This document shows positions 5,185-10,127 of a DNA stretch of 10,127 nucleotides, piece by piece. The stretch comes from Candidatus Pacearchaeota archaeon. Lineage in GTDB: Archaea > Nanobdellota > Nanobdellia > Pacearchaeales > GW2011-AR1. The stretch's first letter is position 1. Every line of letters starts with the position of its first letter. The position numbers were made by a program, and so were the translations under genes. The notes beneath the pieces were generated by a model, which did no database searches, was not told the origin of the DNA, and saw only the letters and a list, made by a program, of their open reading frames with translations. The stretch spans positions 1 to 10,127 of the forward strand of contig VGKR01000017.1 in the NCBI GenBank assembly GCA_016866915.1, read 5' to 3'.

Positions 5185-6627
5185 TTAAGCTTTTACTAAT
5201 TTTCTCATTGCAGGAGACATATCCATTTGATGTTGCTGAACAATGTTTTGATAAAATTGGAATAGAATCATTATTCCCAATAGAATTGCTGTTCCAGAAA
5301 CCAAAGCACCAAGAAGATTTGTCATAGCAGCAAGCAAACCAATTGCAAGACCACCCATAACAGTTAAAGGCATTATATATCTATCCAAAATACTTTCAAG
5401 AATTCTTTCATCTTGTCTAAATCCAGAAACCTGTAATCCAGAAGAAATAATCTTATGAGCCTGAGATTTTGAATCCATTCCAGATGTTTTAACCCAGAAA
5501 ATAGCGAATATAGTAGAAAAGAACATGAAGAATAAAATATGAGTTAATCCTTGCAAGAAATATATCGGCAAAATTCCTCCGCGAATAGTTAATTCTATAA
5601 GATTTGTCGAGCCAACCCAGAAAGCTAATCCTGAAACAGCTTGTCCATTAATAAATTTACCGAGAAATGTGAAATAAGATGCAAATTTAGCTGTTCCTGT
5701 GCAAATTCCTTCTGCAGCAAAACAAGGAGCAGATGCATTGTCAATAATTCCTCCAAACAACTGAAAATTCGCTATTAATGCAGCTGTTAAAATAACAGGA
5801 ATAACAGAAGTATAAAAGAAAGATAAAGGCCATTTAATTCCATAGCCTCTAATTTTGCCAAATGATAGAGGAATTTCAACTTTAAGAGACTGCGCCCAAA
5901 CAACAGCTAAGAAGATTAAAACAGTAGCTAAAATTGCAGTAGCAGCAACTAAAAGTTCTGTAGGATACTGATTCACTAAAGATTGTATTAAAACAAAAAC
6001 CTTTCCAGTACACGCAACTGTTTTGAAACTCAGTAAGCAATTTCTTCCTTGCGAATCTATAAATTGAAATGCACTTGTTATGAGAGTTCGGGAAACACCT
6101 GCTGCGATGAATAAGCTGATTCCAGAACCAAATCCCCATTTATCAGACACCTCAGCCATGTAATAAATTGCAATTCCTCCAAGAATCAATTGCAATATCA
6201 GAATACCTGTAAATCCAGGCATTGCCTGAAGTCCCTGCATTAAAACAAAAATAAGAGCTTCTAAAATAATAAAAAAGAAAACAAGAAGTTTTTGAATTCC
6301 CTGGAAAAACTTCCTTCCTTCTTCAGTAGTTGTATCAATATTAATTATCTTTGAACCAGTAAGAAGCTGCAGAATAATAGAGGCCATTACTATTGGACCA
6401 ATTCCCAGTGAAATAAGGCTTCCAAAATCAGTTGCAAGAACAACAGCTAAAAACTCAAACTGGGTTAATGCATTTATAGAAAGTCCAAAAAGAGGAATAT
6501 TAGCGAGAACAAAAAATGCAACTAAAATTATCAGAGTCCATTTTGCTTTTTCATTAAAGCCAAGTTTTTTTTCATCAGGCTTTTTTACTTCCGGAATGTA
6601 ATTAAATATCTTCCTTAAATCTACCAT
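5185..6627 (-). CDS. secY: Protein translocase subunit SecY (Sec61 alpha)
   Basis: The channel subunit of the Sec translocon. It has 480 residues, somewhat longer than the roughly 435-470 of many archaeal SecY proteins. Ten membrane segments can be placed at about 30-50, 72-90, 112-131, 138-158, 168-189, 224-245, 268-289, 354-378, 415-437 and 441-462. Landmarks are the TM2b motif G75-I-G-P-I-V-M-A-S-I-I-L-Q-L-L-T-G, the TM4-5 loop D162-K-W-G-F-G-S-G-I-S, P267-L-S-F-F-Y-T-S-V-I-P (TM7), and G402-F-R-Q-D-E-R-I-L-E before TM9, the ribosome-contacting loop. By the standard SecY topology, the two Cys pairs C197/C206 and C302/C309 lie in external loops. secY is the last gene of the ribosomal operon, 15 bp after uL15, with no SD before its ATG. 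Confidence 0.95.
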   Translation of the reverse strand: MVDLRKIFNYIPEVKKPDEKKLGFNEKAKWTLIILVAFFVLANIPLFGLSINALTQFEFLAVVLATDFGSLISLGIGPIVMASIILQLLTGSKIINIDTTTEEGRKFFQGIQKLLVFFFIILEALIFVLMQGLQAMPGFTGILILQLILGGIAIYYMAEVSDKWGFGSGISLFIAAGVSRTLITSAFQFIDSQGRNCLLSFKTVACTGKVFVLIQSLVNQYPTELLVAATAILATVLIFLAVVWAQSLKVEIPLSFGKIRGYGIKWPLSFFYTSVIPVILTAALIANFQLFGGIIDNASAPCFAAEGICTGTAKFASYFTFLGKFINGQAVSGLAFWVGSTNLIELTIRGGILPIYFLQGLTHILFFMFFSTIFAIFWVKTSGMDSKSQAHKIISSGLQVSGFRQDERILESILDRYIMPLTVMGGLAIGLLAAMTNLLGALVSGTAILLGIMILFQFYQNIVQQHQMDMSPAMRKLVKA

Positions 6628-6642
6628 TTTGAATATTAAATC

Positions 6643-7125
6643 TTATTCTTTCAGAGATTCGGATTTATCTTTTTTCAAAATCCTAATTTCTCCACCTGCT
6701 TTTTTTATCTTCTCTATAGCGCTAGCAGAAGCATATTCTGCTTTAATGAATAATTTGTTTTTTGTTTCTCCTTCTCCTAAAATCTTATAATTACTCAAAT
6801 CTATCTCCCAACCCTCTTTGATTTTTTTTGCTAATCCTCTTTTAACATATCTTTCAATATTTAATTCAATATCATTAATATTTATTCTTTTTCTTTTATC
6901 TTTTTTTGTTTTTTTACTTGTAATTCCTTGTTTTCCAAAATAAGAATGTCCGTATAATTTTGTTATTAATGTTTTTTTATGGTCTGCTCTTTTTCCAGAA
7001 CCAGCCATTCCAACTCCCCCCTTATGTCCTGATTTTTTCCTTTTTTTTCTAGCACCGCCTCCATGAGTTGAACCTCCCCGCATTCTTATCTTCTTTTTTC
7101 TTTTGTGAGTTTTTTTGAGAGACAT
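6643..7125 (-). CDS. rpl15: 50S ribosomal protein uL15 (L15)
   Basis: Large-subunit protein binding 23S rRNA with a long basic N-terminal arm. It has 160 residues counted from ATG at 7125. The frame could be extended six codons to a TTG at 7143, inside uL30, but ATG is chosen: it follows the uL30 TAA by one base (TAAAATG), has AAAGGAT 8 nt upstream, and gives the expected start of the basic arm (MSLKKTHKRKKK). Visible hallmarks are the Gly/Arg/Lys-rich arm (R15-M-R-G-G-S-T-H-G-G-G, G37-G-V-G-M-A-G-S-G-K), F63-G-K-Q-G-I, I115-L-G-E-G-E, I127-K-A-E, and the C-terminal S133-A-S-A-I-E-K-I-K-K-A-G-G rRNA-binding patch of the uL15/eL18 fold. A short charged tail ends the protein. Confidence 0.93.
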   Translation of the reverse strand: MSLKKTHKRKKKIRMRGGSTHGGGARKKRKKSGHKGGVGMAGSGKRADHKKTLITKLYGHSYFGKQGITSKKTKKDKRKRININDIELNIERYVKRGLAKKIKEGWEIDLSNYKILGEGETKNKLFIKAEYASASAIEKIKKAGGEIRILKKDKSESLKE

Positions 7126-7126
7126 T

Positions 7127-7549
7127 TTACAACATCCTTTCAACTAATTCATTTATTTTTTCTTTATTATCGCCCAAAACTCCTTTTGGAAAGTGCAATT
7201 TACTGTTTATCCCTTTTCTAGGAGGATGCAATCTAAAAAAGGGCTTTAAATTAAAATCTTCATATTTCTTTCCTTTTTCAAGACTTTCAATAACTTTTTT
7301 AGACTCAATTTGGATTTTTTTGTTTTTATCCAGAATCTGCCCTCTTTTTTCAATTAATTTTTCAAAAACCTCTTTTCTTATTTTTCCAAAAGCAACAAAA
7401 TTTCTAACTTTTTTTATTCTACCTTCTAATTCTTTTGTTGGAAAAAGAACTACACAAGAATATTTTCTTCTTAATCTCAATCTATCTAGGGTATTTTTTG
7501 TCTTTGAATCTAAGTTTACTTGTCCTCGAATTCTTATTATGCATATCAT
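7127..7549 (-). CDS. rpl30: 50S ribosomal protein uL30 (L30, archaeal/eukaryotic L7 type)
   Basis: Large-subunit protein of 140 residues, near the archaeal length of about 150 and far longer than the roughly 60-residue bacterial L30. It opens with the ferredoxin-like strand I4-I-R-I-R-G-Q-V, typical of archaeal L30 (VIRIRG.V), continues with T20-L-D-R-L-R-L-R-R-K-Y-S-C-V-V, and ends with the archaeal C-terminal block F104-F-R-L-H-P-P-R-K-G, F120-P-K-G-V-L-G and K131-I-N-E-L-V-E-R-M-L. ATG at 7549 comes one base after the uS5 stop (TAAAATG). No clear SD is present, so termination-reinitiation from uS5 is likely. Confidence 0.94.
   Translation of the reverse strand: MICIIRIRGQVNLDSKTKNTLDRLRLRRKYSCVVLFPTKELEGRIKKVRNFVAFGKIRKEVFEKLIEKRGQILDKNKKIQIESKKVIESLEKGKKYEDFNLKPFFRLHPPRKGINSKLHFPKGVLGDNKEKINELVERML
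7134..7140 (-). promoter_or_regulatory. Shine-Dalgarno that decides the uL15 start
   Basis: AAAGGAT on the minus strand, inside the last codons of uL30, ends 8 nt before the ATG at 7125. The upstream TTG alternative has no such site, so the ATG is preferred. Confidence 0.55.
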
Positions 7550-7550
7550 T

Positions 7551-8339
7551 TTATTTAGTGGTATTTGTTTTCTTTAGTGCATTAAAGCATGCTTTTATAA
7601 GATTAAAAGTTGTTCTTCTTTTTCCAAAGGTTTTGCTATAAACATCTTTTATTCCAGCAAGTTTCAATATTTTTTTCATTTCATTTCCCACAACAAGTCC
7701 TGTTCCTTGAGGTGCTGGAATTAATGTAACTCTTACACTTCCTTCTTTTCCGAAAATCTTTAAGGGTACTGTATGTAGCTCAGAGCAAACACAATCAAAA
7801 CTCGAGCAAGCTCTTTTAACTTTTATAATATTTAATTTAGCCTGTCTTAAAGCCTTATCTCTTGCAGGAAGAGTCTCTTTTGCTTTTCCAATCCCAATTC
7901 CAACATGTCCGTTTTCATCACCAATTACAGCCATGCTTGAGAAAGTAGGAACATTTCCTTCTTTGGTTTTTTTCTGAGTCTGACGCCAAGCCCTTCTTTT
8001 TCCTCCTCCGAATTTTCCTTTTGCCTGTCCAATCAAAATTAAATCTGTTTTAAGTTCAAGCAAAGAATCCACAATTTCTTCTTCAAGAATTTTTTTATTA
8101 TTATTCAAAATTTCGTCTATATTTCTAATTTTTCCGTTTTTAACTAATTCTCCAAGTTTAGTTTTCGGTTCCCAAGCAGCAATTGCTTCTTTTTTTGTTT
8201 TTTCAAGCAGCAATTCTTTTTCACTCTTTCTTTCTTTTTCAACCTCAATTTCTGCTTTTTCAATAATTTCTTTTTCATCAAGCGTGCTCTTTACTTTTTC
8301 AATGTCCAATTCTTTTTCGGGTTTTTTGTTTTCTTTCAT
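7551..8339 (-). CDS. rps5: 30S ribosomal protein uS5 (S5) with charged N-terminal extension
   Basis: Small-subunit protein near the mRNA entry site and decoding fidelity centre. It has 262 residues, longer than the roughly 200-235 of most archaeal S5. The core starts near W56-E-P-K-T-K-L-G-E-L-V-K-N-G-K-I and contains the double-stranded RNA-binding domain, with A137-V-I-G-D-E-N-G-H-V-G-I-G-I-G-K-A-K-E, then the conserved C178-x4-C183-x-C185 turn, and the S5 C-domain S201-V-R-V-T-L-I-P-A-P-Q-G-T-G-L-V. Residues 1-50 are a Glu/Lys-rich helix with no internal Met, so the extension is real unless a TTG is used. A basic Gly-rich loop, G108-K-F-G-G-G-K-R-R-A-W-R-Q-T-Q-K-K, replaces the shorter hairpin of most archaeal S5. 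The start overlaps uL18 by ATGA, without an SD. Confidence 0.94.
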   Translation of the reverse strand: MKENKKPEKELDIEKVKSTLDEKEIIEKAEIEVEKERKSEKELLLEKTKKEAIAAWEPKTKLGELVKNGKIRNIDEILNNNKKILEEEIVDSLLELKTDLILIGQAKGKFGGGKRRAWRQTQKKTKEGNVPTFSSMAVIGDENGHVGIGIGKAKETLPARDKALRQAKLNIIKVKRACSSFDCVCSELHTVPLKIFGKEGSVRVTLIPAPQGTGLVVGNEMKKILKLAGIKDVYSKTFGKRRTTFNLIKACFNALKKTNTTK

Positions 8340-8827
8340 TTTGCAATTATTTTAGATTTAATTTCTTCAAATATTTTCGAAAAATCTTTTTTTAGATGCT
8401 TTCCTTTTATTCGATTCTCTTCAGGAAAGAATTTATCTTCACATTTTATTGCAATTCCCGCGTCTTTTAGTCCTTTTAAGAAAGCAAAGAATCGATTTTT
8501 GGATATTTTTCTAATCATTCCCGCATCTATAATTGGAATTTTCAATTTTTTCTCAATAATTCTTTTTCCTAATAACAAACCAGTAAGATAAGAAGCTGGA
8601 ATTGATTTAAGACTATTTTCAAATTCTTTGGGCCAGAAATGATTAAGAAGAATTTTTGAACTAATCCCTTCTTTAACAAAATCTTGCGCCTCTTTACTTA
8701 TCACATATTGTCCGATAATATATCGATTTGTTTTTCTAAAAACAATCCTTGGAACTCCGCTTTTAAGTAGATTTCTTCTTTTTAGATAATCTGTTTTTCT
8801 TTCTCTCCTTCTTCTTTTAATTTTCAT
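8336..8827 (-). CDS. rpl18: 50S ribosomal protein uL18 (L18, archaeal/eukaryotic L5 type)
   Basis: 5S rRNA-binding protein of the central protuberance. It has 163 residues, shorter than the roughly 190 of most archaeal uL18. The basic start R5-R-R-R-E-R-K-T-D-Y-L-K-R-R leads to S23-G-V-P-R-I-V-F-R-K-T-N-R-Y, which in this family binds 5S rRNA. T82-G-L-L-L-G-K-R and D101-A-G match the core strand-helix region, and F113-F-A-F-L-K-G-L-K-D-A-G-I the following helix. G142-K-H-L fits the archaeal C-terminal part. AGGAGT at 8834-8839 lies 7 nt before the ATG, and the start overlaps the eL19 TGA (ATGA), so both SD and coupling may act. Confidence 0.92.
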   Translation of the reverse strand: MKIKRRRRERKTDYLKRRNLLKSGVPRIVFRKTNRYIIGQYVISKEAQDFVKEGISSKILLNHFWPKEFENSLKSIPASYLTGLLLGKRIIEKKLKIPIIDAGMIRKISKNRFFAFLKGLKDAGIAIKCEDKFFPEENRIKGKHLKKDFSKIFEEIKSKIIAK

Positions 8828-9231
8828 TTTTTTACTCCTGCTAGATAGCCTCTAAGATGATTTTTACTCCTAAAAACTCGATTTCTTATTTTTTTTCTCA
8901 ATTCTTCTGAAATTTCTTTTGATATTTTTCCCTGACTTTTTAATTCATTAACATATTTTCTTAATTTTCTAGTTAAAATTACATACTCTTTTTTTCTTTT
9001 TCCCACTTTCTTTCTAACATTTCCTGCGCCCTTTTTTCTTTTTTTTCTTATAAGTGTTTTTCTTCCTTTGATTTCTTTTATTATAATTGCTCCATCTTTT
9101 TGCAAATCTCTCATATCCTGCTTTGTAATTGCTTCTTTGATCTCATCAAAACGGGATTTAACAAAGAAGATTCTATTTCTTCCAACACCGAATGTTCTCA
9201 TTGCAAGTTCTTTCTTTTTAGCTAAATTCAT
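8824..9231 (-). CDS. rpl19e: 50S ribosomal protein eL19 (L19e)
   Basis: An archaeal/eukaryotic-only large-subunit protein with long helices running across the subunit surface. It has 135 residues, slightly under the usual archaeal length of about 150. Landmarks: A4-K-K-K-E-L-A-M-R-T-F-G-V-G-R-N-R, D39-M-R-D-L-Q-K-D-G-A-I-I-I-K, the basic linker around residues 61-82, and the C-terminal helix-loop G101-K-I-S-K-E followed by F120-R-S-K-N-H-L-R-G-Y-L. The ATG overlaps the eL32 TGA (ATGA), and GGAG lies 10 nt upstream. The ordering eL32-eL19-uL18 is standard for archaeal spc operons. Confidence 0.94.
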   Translation of the reverse strand: MNLAKKKELAMRTFGVGRNRIFFVKSRFDEIKEAITKQDMRDLQKDGAIIIKEIKGRKTLIRKKRKKGAGNVRKKVGKRKKEYVILTRKLRKYVNELKSQGKISKEISEELRKKIRNRVFRSKNHLRGYLAGVKK

Positions 9232-9659
9232 TTTTTATTTTCTCCGTGACTTTTTTCTGTTTTTTTATTTTTAGATTTTTCTTCTTTTTGCTCAATTTTA
9301 TTTTTTGATATTTTTTCCTGTTTTTCTAAAAATTCCTTAACATTAACATTGAAAATCTGAATTCTTTTTTCTTGGGCTTTTTTTAATATCTCAATCTTTT
9401 TCTTTTTTCCGACATTTCCCAAAATCAAATAATCTTTCTTTGAACATTTTTCCAGCTCTCGAATATTTCTTATGACTATTATATTCTTTCTTTCGGTGCT
9501 TTTCTTTCGATATCCAATACTCACAATTGAAGGATATCCCCTTCTTTTTTCTCTCATCTTATTATCTCTTCCCCGAGGTCTTCTCCAAATTTGTTTTTTC
9601 TTCCTCCTTCTTCCAAGTTTTGAATAATTTCCCCAAACTCTTCTTAAAAATTTGGCCAT
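9228..9659 (-). CDS. rpl32e: 50S ribosomal protein eL32 (L32e)
   Basis: An archaeal/eukaryotic-only large-subunit protein. It has 143 residues; the conserved part spans about 1-112. F4-L-R-R is followed by W25-R-R-P-R-G-R-D-N-K-M-R, the L32e signature (WRRP.G.dn..R), then I48-G-Y-R with K52 and the Rossmann-like tail R57-K-N-I-I-V-I-R-N-I-R-E-L-E. From about residue 113 onward it becomes a low-complexity Lys/Glu tail (about 30 residues) with no family counterpart that I recognise. The ATG shares one base with the uL6 stop (TAATG) and has the best SD of the window, AAGGAGAT. Confidence 0.93.
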   Translation of the reverse strand: MAKFLRRVWGNYSKLGRRRKKKQIWRRPRGRDNKMREKRRGYPSIVSIGYRKKSTERKNIIVIRNIRELEKCSKKDYLILGNVGKKKKIEILKKAQEKRIQIFNVNVKEFLEKQEKISKNKIEQKEEKSKNKKTEKSHGENKK

Positions 9660-10127
9660 TATATCTCCTTTCCTGCTTTATTTATCATAAAAATTCCATC
9701 CTGAAAAACTCTTTTATCCCTTTTTCTTATTTTAGTTGCAGCTTCGAAATTAGCAGCTGTTTGGCCAGCAAGCTCTTTATCTACAGAGGACACCCTTACA
9801 ATATCTTTTTCAATTTTAACTTCAACTCCTTCTAGAATTTTCATTTTTCTTGCGACACTTTCTCCAAGAAAATTTTTAATTGCAACATCTCTTCCGCGAA
9901 TTTCTACGGTGATTGGAAAATGACTGAAGCATATTTTTAATTCATATTCAAATTTTTTTTGCACACCCCTAATCATGTTCTTCAAATGAGCAATAAATGT
10001 GTTTATCAATTTTTTTTCTTTCTTAGTTGTTTTTTTATATCCGAGAATTATCTTATTTTCCTTTTTCTTAAGATCTAACTTGCCGATGCGAAATTCTTTG
10101 TCAATTTCTCCTTCTGGGCCGGTAATT
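9659..10127 (-). CDS. rpl6: 50S ribosomal protein uL6 (L6), N-terminus beyond the right window edge
   Basis: Large-subunit protein near the GTPase-associated centre. The frame is open to the right edge: 155 residues plus stop are visible and perhaps 20-25 are missing. It reads I-T-G-P-E-G-E at the edge, the N-terminal strand motif (vtGP.G.l), then H-L-K-N-M-I-R-G-V, the S-H-F-P-I-T-V-E-I-R-G-R stretch, I-K-N-F-L-G-E, V-D-K-E-L-A-G-Q-T-A-A-N-F-E and D-K-R-V-F-Q-D-G-I-F-M at the C-terminus. All are uL6 hallmarks of the archaeal type. A start at the internal TTG (10009) would delete the first half of the N-domain and is rejected. The gene is upstream of, and overlaps by one base, eL32. Confidence 0.94.
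   Translation of the reverse strand, partial: ITGPEGEIDKEFRIGKLDLKKKENKIILGYKKTTKKEKKLINTFIAHLKNMIRGVQKKFEYELKICFSHFPITVEIRGRDVAIKNFLGESVARKMKILEGVEVKIEKDIVRVSSVDKELAGQTAANFEAATKIRKRDKRVFQDGIFMINKAGKEI
9663..9670 (-). promoter_or_regulatory. Strong Shine-Dalgarno of eL32
   Basis: AAGGAGAT on the minus strand lies within the last codons of uL6, with the GGAG core 5 nt before the ATG. It fixes the eL32 start and shows that this organism's 16S rRNA very probably keeps the CCUCC tail. Confidence 0.7.

Noticed and set aside
5882..6139. Minus-strand 85-codon frame within secY
   Set aside because: It is an out-of-frame reading of secY membrane segments, rich in Ser/Cys/Phe as expected from a frameshifted hydrophobic region.
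6643..7143. Longer uL15 starting at TTG 7143
   Set aside because: It would overlap uL30 by six codons. ATG at 7125 has a properly spaced SD and gives the standard basic N-terminus.
7320..7641. Overlapping plus-strand frames opposite uL30 and uS5
   Set aside because: They are hydrophobic artefacts of the complement of Lys-rich coding sequence; uL30 and uS5 are unambiguous.
9068..9835. Plus-strand Phe/Ser-rich frames opposite eL19, eL32 and uL6
   Set aside because: The complement of AAA/GAA codons gives Phe-rich strings; no signals or domains support them.
9659..10009. uL6 as a complete 116-residue gene starting at TTG 10009
   Set aside because: The frame continues upstream to the window edge with conserved uL6 sequence (I-T-G-P-E-G), so the gene is simply cut by the window.

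Overview
The window looks like a chromosomal segment of a very AT-rich archaeon, most likely a DPANN lineage of the Woesearchaeota/Pacearchaeota kind. This lineage is inferred from protein style, not computed. Supporting signs are the archaeal/eukaryotic ribosomal proteins eL32 and eL19, archaeal SecY, DUF106, prefoldin alpha, AglB- and AglH-type N-glycosylation proteins, lysine- and isoleucine-rich proteins, TATA-box promoters instead of bacterial ones, and starts both with and without Shine-Dalgarno (SD) sequences.

Right part (about 5185-10127, all minus strand): the 3' half of the archaeal spc-type ribosomal operon, in the order uL6 (5' end cut by the window edge), eL32, eL19, uL18, uS5, uL30, uL15, secY. 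Genes overlap by ATGA or TAATG or lie 1 bp apart (TAAAATG); only uL15-secY has a small gap (15 bp). This is one translationally coupled transcription unit for the large subunit, uS5 and the translocon.

Middle (4050-5184, minus strand): after secY comes a 164-bp gap, where many archaea carry adk. It holds a hairpin, a TATA-like element, an SD and two related mini-ORFs (16 and 17 codons) that overlap each other. The second overlaps the start of the DUF106/EMC3-like membrane insertase gene. Prefoldin alpha follows. This block adds insertase and chaperone functions beside the translocon.

Left part: a plus-strand ribose-1,5-bisphosphate isomerase/eIF2B-family gene (3179-4048) ends 1 bp from the convergent prefoldin gene. 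At its 5' end it faces a minus-strand SpoIIM-family membrane protein gene across 50 bp, with one TTTAAA element about 25 bp from both start codons. Downstream of SpoIIM on the minus strand are a GlcNAc-1-phosphate transferase of the DPAGT1/AglH type and an oligosaccharyltransferase (AglB/STT3) that runs off the left edge. These two represent the first and last membrane steps of N-glycosylation, so the window joins protein export (SecY, DUF106) with glycosylation of exported proteins.

No tRNA, rRNA, CRISPR array, insertion sequence or prophage gene was seen. The longest gene-free stretch is the 164-bp secY-DUF106 gap. The most unusual features are the duplicated leader mini-ORFs, the symmetric divergent promoter and several lineage-type extensions in ribosomal and membrane proteins.
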